A stretch of DNA of 64,000 nt. It comes from Hathewaya massiliensis. Its GTDB lineage: Bacteria > Bacillota > Clostridia > Clostridiales > Clostridiaceae. Location: contig NZ_CABFVD010000002.1 in the NCBI RefSeq assembly GCF_902143515.1, positions 1 to 64,000 of the forward strand. The letters are read 5' to 3'. Positions within the stretch are counted from its first letter, which is position 1. The number at the start of each line of letters is the position of its first letter. The notes under the pieces are model-generated. The model did no database searches, was not told the DNA's origin, and saw only the letters and a program-made list of their open reading frames with translations. Positions 53,135-61,969 of the stretch are shown piece after piece. The position numbers and the translations under genes are program-made.

Positions 53135-53776
53135 ATGGATAATAATTTAAAATGGGTGAAAGATGAAAAGCTTAAAAGAACTATAGAAGCTCTTAAGAAA
53201 AATAATATGAATGGGTATATGGTAAATAGTAGAGAAGAACTTATAGATAAAATAAAGGAAATTGTACATGAGGGGGCCGTAGTTGCCTGTGGAGGTTCTA
53301 TGAGCTTAGCTGAAGCTGGGGTTATGGAACATTTAAGAAGTGGAAGATATAAATTCTTAGACAGAGAAAAAGAAGGTTTAACTAAGGAAGAAATAAATAA
53401 CATATATAGAGCTGCATTTTCAGCAGATGCCTATTTTTCTAGCACCAATGCTATTACTGAAAATGGGGAATTATACAACGTAGATGGCAATGGAAACAGG
53501 GTAGCAGCCATGCTTTATGGTCCTGACAAAGTAATTCTAGTTGTAGGAATAAACAAAATAGTTAAAAATGTAGAAGAAGCTATTAATAGAAATAAATTTA
53601 TAGCAGCACCAGCAAATACAAAGAGATTAAATAAAAAGACTCCTTGTGCAAAGGTAGGTTATTGCATGGATTGTAATAGCGAAGAGAGAATTTGTAATGA
53701 ATATACCCTAATTAAAAGACAAAGAGTTTCAGATAGAATACATGTAATATTTTTAAATGAAGAATTGGGATATTAA
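53135..53776 (+). CDS. LUD-domain protein (LutC/YkgG-like)
   Basis: A 213-residue protein with a LUD domain (formerly DUF162), related to LutC of lactate oxidation complexes. The Gly-rich GAVVACGGSMSLAEAG and ADAYFSSTNAITENGEL are typical. It ends in a Cys-containing stretch (CAKVGYCMDCNSEERIC) that could bind metal. Two starts are possible, TTG at 53129 and ATG at 53135; GGAGGG lies 4 and 10 bases before them. lutA and lutB are absent nearby, so it may act on its own. Confidence 0.87.
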   Translation: MDNNLKWVKDEKLKRTIEALKKNNMNGYMVNSREELIDKIKEIVHEGAVVACGGSMSLAEAGVMEHLRSGRYKFLDREKEGLTKEEINNIYRAAFSADAYFSSTNAITENGELYNVDGNGNRVAAMLYGPDKVILVVGINKIVKNVEEAINRNKFIAAPANTKRLNKKTPCAKVGYCMDCNSEERICNEYTLIKRQRVSDRIHVIFLNEELGY

Positions 53777-53840
53777 TGAACTAATAGTTATAAAGATTGC
53801 TCACTGAATTTAAGATAAAATAATATAAATTATATAATCA

Positions 53841-53918
53841 TAAAAAGCAACAAGTTCAAATTTGAATACCCCTATGTCAAGTAGATATTGGGGTATTCAA
53901 TTACTTGTTGCTTTTTAT
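53841..53918 (+). terminator. Long terminator after the LUD gene
   Basis: AAAAAGCAACAAGT....TTGAATACCCC pairs with GGGGTATTCAA..ACTTGTTGCTTTTT, a very long stem with a T-run. From 53919 to 54136 no gene is seen; the promoter of the sugar ABC operon should lie here. Confidence 0.88.
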
Positions 53919-54136
53919 TGTTCTAAGCATAATGTAGAAATTAAATTTTATTTTCTGGATTTATGAGTTTTATAAGATTTTTAGGTTATTCAAAGAAGTC
54001 ATTAAGAAATACTATAGAAATACAAAGTTTTATAAATAATATCTATTGGTAAAATTGAAACATATATGTTAAGTTAAAATTTGGCGAATTAATATATGTA
54101 TGGTAGTAGAGAAGAAATTATATATGGGTGATTAAA

Positions 54137-55210
54137 ATGAAAGTTGATATAAGAGGACTAACAAAAAGGTATGATAAAGTTATTGCCGTGGATAATTTAA
54201 ATTTAGATATAAAAGATGGAGAATTTGTTTCCATATTGGGACCTAGCGGTTGTGGGAAAAGTACATTTCTATATATGCTTACAGGTATTACGGAACCAAC
54301 TGATGGAGAGATATTTTTTAATGATAAGAAAATAAATAATGTACATATTGAAAATAGGAATATAGGTTTAGTTTTTCAAGATTATTCTCTATACCCCCAT
54401 TTAACTGTTAAGGATAATTTAATGTTTCCTTTAAAAATGAATAAAGTGGATAAAAAAACAGCTTTAGAAAAGGTAGAGGATATAAGCAGAATACTTAAAA
54501 TAGAAGATTTACTTAGTAGAAAGCCAAAAGAGTTATCTGGAGGACAACAACAAAGGGTAGCTATTGGTAGGGCTATTATAAAAAGTCCTAATTTACTTTT
54601 GATGGATGAGCCCTTTTCAAATTTAGATGCATCACTTCGTATTGAAATGAGGGAAGAGATAAAGAATATTCAAGACAAATTTAAGATAACAACTTTATTT
54701 GTTACTCACGATCAAGAAGAGGCTTTATCTATATCGGATAGGGTAATTTTAATGAATAAGGGTAAGATTATACAATATTCCACACCAAGAGAGTTATATA
54801 AATATCCTAATTCTATATATTCAGCTAGTTTTATAGGTAGACCTAAAATAAATATTATTTTAAGGGATAAGCTAAATTCACTAGGACTAGACTATAAGGA
54901 ATTTCAAGAGGAATATAAATATATAGCTATTGGCATTAGACCAGAAGATATATTTTTAGGGAAAAATCAAAATACCCTTAATGCTAAAATAATAAAGGGT
55001 ATGGGAGAAGAAAAAGTTATAGAGACTGAGTGTAGGTTAAATAGTATAAAAGGAGTTATTAAAAGTTTGCTTCTTTTAGGTAAGGATACATATATTACTG
55101 TAGGTGTTGATGAACAAGAGTTAAGGGTTGTTATAACAGGAAATTATGATTTTATTGTGGGACAGGCTGTATATATAAATTTTAATAGAATTTATATGTT
55201 TAAGGAATAG
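54137..55210 (+). CDS. ABC importer ATP-binding protein (MalK/UgpC type)
   Basis: A 357-residue ATPase of the carbohydrate-uptake CUT1 group. Walker A GPSGCGKST is at residues 35-43, the signature LSGGQQQR and Walker B LLLMDEPFSNLDA follow, and the C-terminal regulatory domain contains IRPEDI. The ATG at 54137 is preferred to the GTG at 54128, which lies in the likely ribosome binding site GGGTG. The permease gene begins 4 bases after the stop. Genes 54137-59067 form one operon: ATPase, two permeases, binding protein and a TudS-like protein. Confidence 0.9.
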   Translation: MKVDIRGLTKRYDKVIAVDNLNLDIKDGEFVSILGPSGCGKSTFLYMLTGITEPTDGEIFFNDKKINNVHIENRNIGLVFQDYSLYPHLTVKDNLMFPLKMNKVDKKTALEKVEDISRILKIEDLLSRKPKELSGGQQQRVAIGRAIIKSPNLLLMDEPFSNLDASLRIEMREEIKNIQDKFKITTLFVTHDQEEALSISDRVILMNKGKIIQYSTPRELYKYPNSIYSASFIGRPKINIILRDKLNSLGLDYKEFQEEYKYIAIGIRPEDIFLGKNQNTLNAKIIKGMGEEKVIETECRLNSIKGVIKSLLLLGKDTYITVGVDEQELRVVITGNYDFIVGQAVYINFNRIYMFKE

Positions 55211-55213
55211 AAA

Positions 55214-56083
55214 ATGAAGAGTAAAAAAGGTTATTTATATTTATTACCTAGTTTAATTATAATTCTTGTGTTTCAACTTTACCCAGTAATAAAGGTTTTG
55301 TGTATGAGTTTTTATACTAAGTTTGACTATATTAAGGATACGGTATACGAAAGAGGACTAGCCAATTATAAGTATGTTTTAAGAGATGAAAATTTTTATA
55401 TAGCTTTGAAAAATACCTTTACATATGTTTTAATATCCGTACCCTTGACTATTTGTATTGCACTATTTATAGCTACTTTATTGAATAGCAATATAAGGTT
55501 TAAAAATTTTTTTAGAAGTGTATATTTTTTACCCTTTGTTACCAGCACCATAGCCATAAGTGTAGGATGGAGATGGATTTTTCATGGTGATGGAGGACTT
55601 TTAAATATAATACTTAATTCCATGGGAATTAGTTCAAAGGAGTTTTTAAGAGAGAGTAGATACACTATGCCCCTTTTAGTTTTACTAAATGTTTGGAAAA
55701 GCTTGGGGTATAATATCATAATAATTCTTGCAGGAATGCAATCTATAGATGAGAGGTATTATTATGCGGCTAGAGTAGATGGAGCTACACCATGGAAGAT
55801 ATTTCAGAAGATTACCTTACCCTTGCTATCACCTATAATAGTGTTTTTATCTATAACTTCTGTAATAAGAGGATTTAAGTTGTTTGATTCTATATTTATT
55901 TTATATGATAAAAAACCAGGACCTTTAAACAGTGCTATGACTATAGTTTATTATATATTCGACAAGTTCTATGTTAATTGGCAATTTGCAGTAGCAGCTG
56001 CTGCTTCATTTATTCTGTTTATAATAATACTAATCTTCACATTGGTACAGTTTAAAATTACAAAGAAAAAGTTTAATTATTAG
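55214..56083 (+). CDS. ABC importer permease (MalF/UgpA type)
   Basis: A 289-residue inner-membrane protein with six predicted helices. The EAA loop, which contacts the ATPase, is ARVDGATPWKIFQKITLPLLSP near residues 190-210, here AARVDGA followed by 11 residues to LPLL. The conserved family architecture is complete. It follows the ATPase gene by 4 bases and precedes the second permease by 11. Confidence 0.92.
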   Translation: MKSKKGYLYLLPSLIIILVFQLYPVIKVLCMSFYTKFDYIKDTVYERGLANYKYVLRDENFYIALKNTFTYVLISVPLTICIALFIATLLNSNIRFKNFFRSVYFLPFVTSTIAISVGWRWIFHGDGGLLNIILNSMGISSKEFLRESRYTMPLLVLLNVWKSLGYNIIIILAGMQSIDERYYYAARVDGATPWKIFQKITLPLLSPIIVFLSITSVIRGFKLFDSIFILYDKKPGPLNSAMTIVYYIFDKFYVNWQFAVAAAASFILFIIILIFTLVQFKITKKKFNY

Positions 56084-56094
56084 GAGATATAAAA

Positions 56095-56919
56095 ATGGGA
56101 AAAGAAACTATTAAAAAAGTAATGAAGTATTTTATTCTTATAGTTATAGCTATTTTTATACTAACTCCTTTTGTGTGGATACTTCTAACAGCATTAAAAA
56201 GTCCAGAAGAAGTTTTTAGTAATCCTGCAGTTATAATACCAAAAAAATTGAGATGGGATAATTTTTTGGAGGTTTTTAAACTAGAAGGCTTTAAAAGATA
56301 TGTATTTAATAGTGTGATTATTACCATGGGAATAACTATAGGAGAGCTTATAACTACTATATTAGCAGCCTTTGCTTTTTCACATTTTGATTTTAAGGGT
56401 AAAGATTTATTATTTACTTTGCTTATTGGAACAATGATGGTACCAGGAGAAGTGCTTTTGATTCCTAACTTTGTTACCTTAAGCAAGTTAAAATGGATAA
56501 ATACATATAAAGCTTTGATAATACCGTGGTGCACAAGCATTTCAACTATATTTTTTTTAAGACAGTATTTCTTAAGTATACCAAAACAATTATATTATGC
56601 AGCAAAGGTAGATAATTGTAGTGATTTTAAATACTTAATTTATATTATGATTCCTATTACAAAACCAGCCATAATGACTATGGCAATTTTAAAAGTAATT
56701 AATAGTTGGAATTCTTTTATGTGGCCACTTATAATGACTAATTCAGAAGAGATGAGAACCCTTCCAATAGTTTTATCGAAGTTCTCTAGTGAAGTTGGCA
56801 TGGATTATCATATACTAATGGCTGCATCCTTAATTATAATAGCGCCTATGGTTATTTTGTTTATTCTACTATCAAAACAAATAATAAGTGGAATTAGTAA
56901 TTCTGGCATAAAAGGATAG
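56095..56919 (+). CDS. ABC importer permease (MalG/UgpE type)
   Basis: A 274-residue six-helix permease with the EAA-type loop AAKVDNCSDFKYLIYIMIPI near residue 162-180 and the usual C-terminal LSKQIISGISNSGIKG. After it the operon is interrupted by repeat D, 200 bases long including flanks, before the binding-protein gene. Confidence 0.92.
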   Translation: MGKETIKKVMKYFILIVIAIFILTPFVWILLTALKSPEEVFSNPAVIIPKKLRWDNFLEVFKLEGFKRYVFNSVIITMGITIGELITTILAAFAFSHFDFKGKDLLFTLLIGTMMVPGEVLLIPNFVTLSKLKWINTYKALIIPWCTSISTIFFLRQYFLSIPKQLYYAAKVDNCSDFKYLIYIMIPITKPAIMTMAILKVINSWNSFMWPLIMTNSEEMRTLPIVLSKFSSEVGMDYHILMAASLIIIAPMVILFILLSKQIISGISNSGIKG

Positions 56920-56940
56920 TAAATAGGGATTTAAAATTGC

Positions 56941-57060
56941 TCTATGACTATTTGCTCTAATACTATGATCTTATTCAAAGTGGAGTAAAAGAATATCTAT
57001 GTCTCTAGATAGTGGATTCTAAGCTTTAGCTAGAGTAAAAACTCACCTTAGAGCCAAGAA
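56941..57060 (+). repeat. Dispersed intergenic repeat, copy D (the most complete)
   Basis: Head TCTATGACTATTTGCTCTAA followed by TACT and TTATTCAAAGTGGAGTAAAA. Then come a small stem CTATGTCTCTAGATAG and a tail hairpin TCTAAG.TTTAG..GAGT / ACTC...CTTAGA (57018-57055). It lies inside the sugar ABC operon between permease and binding-protein genes, where it could change relative expression. Confidence 0.78.
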
Positions 57061-57128
57061 CTTTGATTATAGGACAAAATATAAAAATATATAAACATAA
57101 AATTCTTAAATTAAATGGGGGGAAGAAA

Positions 57129-58487
57129 ATGAGAAAAAAACTTATTTCAGCATTACTTGCAGGCATAATGGTACTATCATTTACGGCTTGTGGAGGAAAA
57201 GATTCAAAGGATTCTTCTAAAAAGGAAGAAACTAAAACTGAAAGCAAAGAAGCTAAAGGTGATATTCCAACAGAAATTAAGGATAATGTGGAAATTGAAT
57301 TTTGGCATTCTATGAAAGGTGTTAATGAAGAAAGTATTAAAAAAATAACAAAAGAGTTTGAAGAGAAAAATCCAAAAATAAAAGTGAAACTAGTTAACCA
57401 AGGGGGCTATAGGGAGTTATTCGAGAAGCTTATGGGAGCTGCAAAGAGTAATACATTGCCTACTATAACTCAAATATATAATAATAGATTAACTTGGTAT
57501 ATGGAAAAGGATCTTGTACAAGATTTAAAACCATATGAAAAAGATGAGAAGTTTGGAATGAAAGAAGATGAGATTAAAGATATTCCAGAGATCTTCTATA
57601 AAGATGGTACTTTTAAGGACAAGCAATTTACCTTACCTTTTAATAAAAGTCAAATGGTTATGTATTATAATGAAGATATGTTAAAGGAAAAAGGGGTGCA
57701 AGTACCTAAGACTTGGGATGAACTTAAAGAAGTAAGTAAAAAATTAAGTGAAGATAAAAATAAAGATGGTAAACCAGATGTTTATGGTATAGCATTTGAA
57801 AATAATATTTCTACAGATATTGGTATATGGGTAAAACAATCAGGTGGAGAAGTTGTTGATGAAGATAAGGACAAAATTAATTTTAACACACCAGAAACTA
57901 AGGAAGCAGTTAGTTTTATAAGTGGAATGATAAAGGACAAAACAGCTACATTAGCAGGAGAAGATAAACATTCTAATAATACATTTATAAAGAAAAAAGC
58001 AGCTATGTGTGTAGCTTCAACATCAGCACTGCCTTATATTAAAAAAGGATTTAAAGGGAATTGGTCTTTAGCTCCATTACCAGTTAATAAATCTGATGAC
58101 CAATTATATTATGGTACTAACATAGCTATGTTTAATAAAGGAACTCCAGAACAAAAATTAGCAGCTTGGTTATATATGAAGCATCTTATAAATACTGAAA
58201 ATACAGCTTATTTCTCAATGCAAACAGGATATATTCCAGTTAGAAAATCAGCTATGGAAAGCAAAGAGTATAAAGAATTCTTAAAAGAAAATCCTGCAAA
58301 AGAGATACCTTTAAAATCCTTAGACAAAGGATGGACAGGTGCTAGAAATATAGGTTCTATTCCAGCTTTAGATGCCCTAGGAAAAGAACTTGAACAAGTA
58401 TTTGAAGGTAAAAAATCAGTAGATGAAGCATTAAAAGATGCGCAAACCAATGGTGAAAAAGCAATGAAAGAAGCTAGAAGTAACTAG
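57129..58487 (+). CDS. Extracellular solute-binding lipoprotein of the ABC importer
   Basis: A 452-residue family-1 solute-binding protein. The signal peptide ends at the lipobox FTAC; the mature protein begins with a Lys/Ser/Glu linker followed by VEIEFWHSMKG, a start typical of UgpB- and MalE-like proteins. NTLPTITQIYNNRL and LPFNKSQMVMYYNEDML also fit the UgpB-like group, so glycerol-3-phosphate, a diester or a sugar are candidate ligands. The ATG at 57129 follows GGGGGGAAGAAA; an upstream frame without ribosome binding site is not counted. Confidence 0.92.
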   Translation: MRKKLISALLAGIMVLSFTACGGKDSKDSSKKEETKTESKEAKGDIPTEIKDNVEIEFWHSMKGVNEESIKKITKEFEEKNPKIKVKLVNQGGYRELFEKLMGAAKSNTLPTITQIYNNRLTWYMEKDLVQDLKPYEKDEKFGMKEDEIKDIPEIFYKDGTFKDKQFTLPFNKSQMVMYYNEDMLKEKGVQVPKTWDELKEVSKKLSEDKNKDGKPDVYGIAFENNISTDIGIWVKQSGGEVVDEDKDKINFNTPETKEAVSFISGMIKDKTATLAGEDKHSNNTFIKKKAAMCVASTSALPYIKKGFKGNWSLAPLPVNKSDDQLYYGTNIAMFNKGTPEQKLAAWLYMKHLINTENTAYFSMQTGYIPVRKSAMESKEYKEFLKENPAKEIPLKSLDKGWTGARNIGSIPALDALGKELEQVFEGKKSVDEALKDAQTNGEKAMKEARSN

Positions 58488-58515
58488 ATTATTATATTAA
58501 ATCAGGTGATTATTT

Positions 58516-59067
58516 ATGGATAAAAGTAGAAAAATGTGTATAGTGTCGCATTGTTATTTAAATGCTAATTCAAAGGTAGAATCCCCTTGCCATAAATATA
58601 GTTCTGTATTAAAGAAGTTAATCTACGAACTAATAGAAAGAGATTATGGCATAATTCAATTGCCTTGTCCTGAGCTTATGCACTATGGCATGAGAAGGTG
58701 GGGTCATGTAAAAGAGCAATTTGACAATCCCTTTTATAGAAAAACCTGTAGAGAACTTCTAACTCCTATAGTGGAGCAGGCAAAGGAATATATACAAAAT
58801 GGTTATAGAATAGATTATGTTATAGGAGTCAATGGTAGTCCAAGCTGTGGTGTTGATGGTACTTGTAAATCAAAGGCATACATAGGGGAATTATCAGGCA
58901 TTGAAGAAGTTAAGGCGATAACTGAAACTGTAACATATGAAAAGGAATATGGAGTATATATGGAAGAATTAAAAAATCTACTTCAGGAAGAAAATTTAGA
59001 TATTAAATTTTTAGGAATTAGTGAAAGGGATATTGATAAGTACGATTTTAATGAGATATTAAGTTAG
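58516..59067 (+). CDS. TudS-related putative desulfidase
   Basis: A 183-residue protein of the DUF523/TudS-related group (CD3072-like). TudS enzymes use a 4Fe-4S cluster held by three Cys to remove sulfur from thiouracil-like substrates. Candidate ligands are Cys13 in SHCYLNANSK, Cys51 in CPE and Cys111 in GSPSCG, positions conserved in that family. Further Cys are at 8, 25, 78 and 117. It starts 28 bases after the binding-protein gene behind AGGTGATT, so it is probably part of the importer operon. The link with a specific transported compound is unknown. Confidence 0.8.
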   Translation: MDKSRKMCIVSHCYLNANSKVESPCHKYSSVLKKLIYELIERDYGIIQLPCPELMHYGMRRWGHVKEQFDNPFYRKTCRELLTPIVEQAKEYIQNGYRIDYVIGVNGSPSCGVDGTCKSKAYIGELSGIEEVKAITETVTYEKEYGVYMEELKNLLQEENLDIKFLGISERDIDKYDFNEILS

Positions 59068-59076
59068 TAAAAAATG

Positions 59077-59109
59077 GGGGTAAGCACTAGATGCTTATCC
59101 TTATTTTTA
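59077..59109 (+). terminator. Terminator of the importer operon
   Basis: GGGGTAAGCA / TGCTTATCC with a 5-base loop, followed by TTATTTTT. Confidence 0.82.
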
Positions 59110-59170
59110 TGCCAGTAATATGATTCATATGACAATAGTTATGGAATATATATTTAATATACACCTAATA

Positions 59171-59275
59171 TCTGCAACTAGTAATATAAGATTTATACAC
59201 AGGAGTGTTTGATTATCAATGAAAGTGGATTGTATATCTCAACTGGTAATAAAAGATTTATACAGCAAAGCCTAA
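59171..59275 (+). repeat. Direct repeat upstream of the OhrR-like gene
   Basis: CAACTAGTAATATAAGATTT with ATACA at 59175 returns as CAACTGGTAATAAAAGATTT with ATACA at 59240, a 65-base step with two mismatches in 25 bases. CCTAATAT also occurs on each side. There is no gene here. Confidence 0.65.
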
Positions 59276-59306
59276 TATATTTTGAATAAATGAATACCCC
59301 TACCAC

Positions 59307-59334
59307 TTGACATTTAAACTCAATATGGTATTAT
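59307..59334 (+). promoter_or_regulatory. Sigma-A promoter of the ohrR-gpx unit
   Basis: TTGACA at 59307-59312 and TATTAT at 59329-59334 are 16 bases apart. AAATTCAATCGTATAAGATT just downstream is partly symmetrical and could be the operator of the MarR-type regulator. The gene starts 58 bases further on. Confidence 0.6.
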
Positions 59335-59391
59335 AGATATAAATTCAATCGTATAAGATTAAAATTACAAAAGTTTTTAGGGGTATTTTAT

Positions 59392-59829
59392 ATGGACACT
59401 TTAAAGTTAAAGAATCAAATTTGTTTTCCATTATATATTGCATCAAAGGAAATTATAAAAAAATATAAACCATATTTAGATCCCTTGGATTTAACTTATA
59501 CCCAATACATTGTGATGCTAGTATTATGGGAAGAAAAAGAGATTCTTATGAAAGATTTATGTAAAAAATTATATTTAGACTCCAATACATTAACTCCTGT
59601 TATAAATAAATTAATTTGTAAAGGATATGCTCTAAAAGAGAAAAGTGTTGAAGATGAACGGGTTATGTTAATCTCACTTACAGATAAGGGAATATTATTA
59701 AAAAAAGAAGCAGAACATATTCCAGAATGTATATTTAATTTAACAGATATGAATTATGAGGAAGCGAAAGCTCTATATGATGCATTATATTTGGTGATTG
59801 GACGTCTAACGAAAGGTGATGAAGAGTAA
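59392..59829 (+). CDS. OhrR-like MarR-family peroxide regulator
   Basis: A 145-residue MarR-family protein of the OhrR type. The opening [16 protein letters not shown] contains Cys11 in the position of the peroxide-sensing Cys of OhrR (family consensus LDxQLCFALYxASR). The winged helix (about 35-105) includes [14 protein letters not shown] and the wing [13 protein letters not shown]. Oxidation by organic peroxide should release it from DNA. It is followed without a gap (one-base overlap) by glutathione peroxidase, the presumed target. The ATG follows TTTTTAGGGGTA. Confidence 0.93.
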   Translation: MDTLKLKNQICFPLYIASKEIIKKYKPYLDPLDLTYTQYIVMLVLWEEKEILMKDLCKKLYLDSNTLTPVINKLICKGYALKEKSVEDERVMLISLTDKGILLKKEAEHIPECIFNLTDMNYEEAKALYDALYLVIGRLTKGDEE

Positions 59830-60308
59830 TGTCAATTTATGATTACAAAGTTAAAGGAATTTTTGGAGATGAAATCAGCATGTCCGATTATGCTGGTAAA
59901 GTAATGTTAATTGTTAATACAGCTAGTAAATGTGGCTTCACACCACAGTTTGAAGGCTTAGAAAAGTTATATAAAGATCATGATAAAGAAGGCCTTGTAG
60001 TTCTAGGTTTCCCTTGCAACCAATTTAAAGAGCAAGACCCTGGTAGCAATAACGCAATACAAAATTTTTGTAGTTTAAATTATGGAGTAACTTTCCCTAT
60101 GTTTTCTAAAATAGATGTAAACGGTAAAAATGAAGATCCGCTATACACTTTCTTAAAAAAAGAAAAAGGTGGACTTATGGGAAGTAAAATTAAATGGAAC
60201 TTTACAAAGTTTTTAGTAGATAGACAAGGGAATGTAGTTAAAAGATATTCACCTACAACAAAGCCAGAAGCTATCGAGGAAGATATTGTTGAATTATTAA
60301 AGAAATAA
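59829..60308 (+). CDS. Glutathione peroxidase-family (thiol) peroxidase
   Basis: A 159-residue peroxidase that reduces hydroperoxides with thiols (glutathione or, more likely here, thioredoxin). The active-site Cys35 lies in [11 protein letters not shown], replacing the selenocysteine of animal enzymes, and the partner residues are in [10 protein letters not shown] and [10 protein letters not shown]. Its start overlaps the stop of the OhrR-like gene (ATG and TAA share a base), so both are produced together under peroxide control. The length is normal for bacterial BsaA/Gpx. Confidence 0.95.
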   Translation: MSIYDYKVKGIFGDEISMSDYAGKVMLIVNTASKCGFTPQFEGLEKLYKDHDKEGLVVLGFPCNQFKEQDPGSNNAIQNFCSLNYGVTFPMFSKIDVNGKNEDPLYTFLKKEKGGLMGSKIKWNFTKFLVDRQGNVVKRYSPTTKPEAIEEDIVELLKK

Positions 60309-60356
60309 GTTATCTAAGAAATATAAGAAAAAAAGTTTATTTTGAATAAAAAAGTT

Positions 60357-60396
60357 CTAGGCTTTAGTAGGAGTTTTTACTCTTACTAAAGCCTAG
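60357..60396. repeat. Hairpin of the dispersed repeat family (copy E)
   Basis: CTAGGCTTTAGTAGGAGT / ACTCTTACTAAAGCCTAG with a TTTT loop, an 18-base stem with one G-T pair. It follows the peroxidase gene by 48 bases and may serve as terminator. The arm nearly equals that of the hairpin at 46426. Confidence 0.75.
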
Positions 60397-60411
60397 AAAT
60401 ACTTATCCTAT

Positions 60412-60510
60412 GGGACTGTCGCATTAAGAATAAATACTACAATATATTGTGCTAATTTTAAATTTGCAAATCAATATATTATACGTAAATTTATTAGTGG
60501 AACAGCCACA
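60412..60510 (+). mobile_element. MITE-like element of about 99 bases
   Basis: The left end GGGACTGTCGCATTAAGAAT and the right end, read inwards on the other strand (TGTGGCTGTTCCACTAATAA), are imperfect terminal inverted repeats. The inside is AT-rich and codes for nothing. The left end returns at 61970 as GAGGCTGTTGCATTAAGAAA. Ends of this kind resemble those of some IS elements. No clear target duplication is visible. Confidence 0.55.
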
Positions 60511-60512
60511 TA

Positions 60513-60548
60513 TTGAACTCAATTTACTAATAGGGTTCATTTTTTTTA
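60513..60548 (+). terminator. Terminator-like hairpin after the MITE
   Basis: TGAACTC / GGGTTCA with an AT-rich loop, followed by TTTTTTTTATC. Confidence 0.6.
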
Positions 60549-60704
60549 TCCTTTATAAAATATTTTTATATAGGATAAGAATTATTTTAATATCAGAAGT
60601 AATAATTTCATTGTAAATAATGTTATAATTAACATATAATAAATTAAACTGTGAAGAGTTACTAAATAATTAAAAGTAAAATGCATTTAGGGGGAAGGGC
60701 GAGG

Positions 60705-61148
60705 ATGAATAAAAGAAAAAGTATTGTAATTATCATAGTTATATCATTAATTCTTATACTAGCATATTTTTTATATCCTAAGACAGGCTCTTTTGACGAT
60801 TTGATATTAAGCAAATATACTAAAGATAATTTTACAAATATTATGTTTCAAAGTTCAAGTCATAATGAAGATAGAACTATTAAGGATAAGAAGAAAATAA
60901 ATGAATTTTTAACCTACATGTCTCAATTAAATTTGAAAGAATATAAAAAAGATATACCTGAGGAAAATAAAGAAACTTACTATATTAATATTTATGGAAA
61001 GGATAACAATGGCATGTCCATTGCTGTAAATCATAAGAATTATATTAGCATATATGAGAGCTTCAATAATAAAAGAACCAAAATAAAAACATATAAAATT
61101 ACAAACAAGGATATTGATATGGAATATATAAAAAAGGTGTTAAATTAA
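60705..61148 (+). CDS. Hypothetical membrane-anchored protein
   Basis: A 147-residue protein with basic MNKRKS, one hydrophobic helix (about 6-24) and an extracytoplasmic domain with RTIKDKKKINEFLTYMSQL and YYINIYGKDNNG. The layout matches the proteins at 7350 and the middle of 22227 (DUF5301-like), suggesting a small lineage-specific family. ATG 60705 is chosen because GGGGGAAGG lies 6 bases before it. The ATG at 60681 lacks a site. Confidence 0.65.
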   Translation: MNKRKSIVIIIVISLILILAYFLYPKTGSFDDLILSKYTKDNFTNIMFQSSSHNEDRTIKDKKKINEFLTYMSQLNLKEYKKDIPEENKETYYINIYGKDNNGMSIAVNHKNYISIYESFNNKRTKIKTYKITNKDIDMEYIKKVLN

Positions 61149-61223
61149 GTGTAGAAAAGCTATTTAAAAAGTTGGATTTAATAGAGTTTCAGAAAATATT
61201 GTTGAACTAAGCAAGGGGATAGT

Positions 61224-61843
61224 ATGAAAATGAAAAATAAAGAATCTAAGGAAAAGATGAATTTAAGCCCTATTCAAAAAAAACGTTTAGAAGAATTTAC
61301 TAGGGTTCGTGAGGAACTGCTTGAACAAGGATATAAAGAAAAAAAATTAAATGTAAGCGCTTTAAAAGCAAATATTATGGTATTGGTAAGTGCGGCACCA
61401 ATTTCATTAATTTGTTGGTTATTGTTTCTGGGGATTCACAAATCCTATGGTCCATTAAATACGGAATTTTGGTTAATTGTATTTCTAGGAGCTATACCTC
61501 ATGAATTAATTCATGGATTTACATGGGGGATTTTTGTGAAAAAAAGTGGAAGGCTATAGGGTTTGGAGTAGATTGGTCAACATTTTCACCTTATTGTTGT
61601 TGTAATGAAGGGCTTAAATTTAAAGAATATGTTGCAGGTTGTGCCATGCCAACTATTATTTTAGGGGTATTACCGTATATTATTGGATTAATATCAGGAA
61701 GTTATTTTTTAGCTATATTTGGGATATTCCACATTTTAGCTGGAGGCGGAGATCTATATATTTTATGGTTGATTCGTAAGGAAAAGAATGCAGTATTAGT
61801 TGATCATCCTTACTTAGTAGGATGTGTTGCTTTTGAAAGATGA
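61224..61843 (+). pseudogene. DUF3267 metalloprotease-like gene with a frameshift
   Basis: The first frame (61224-61559) gives the N-terminal part with two helices and the zinc-binding-like motif IPHELIHG, ending ...GIFVKKSGRL. The remainder of the family sequence (KKWKAIGFGVDWSTFSPYC... to ...HPYLVGCVAFER, stop at 61841-61843) continues in another frame. The change happens at a run of seven A (about 61539-61545); eight A would restore a 206-residue protein. A true mutation, a slippage-prone switch or a sequence error are all possible. RBS AAGGGGATAGT precedes the ATG. Confidence 0.85.
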
Positions 61844-61969
61844 GTTGCACTTTAAAGAAAGCAGATCTAGGCATGATTCCAATAAATGAGATAGTTAATA
61901 TTCAGGCTTTAATGGTTAAAGAAATTAATAGAGTTCTAAGCCTCAGAGAAACCCTTTAGCTTGCTTCTT

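Noticed and set aside
61532-61548. Programmed -1 frameshift in the DUF3267 gene
   Set aside because: In the reading frame the site is G AAA AAA, not the efficient A AAA AAG heptamer, and no clear stimulatory stem follows. Indel or slippage is a simpler explanation.
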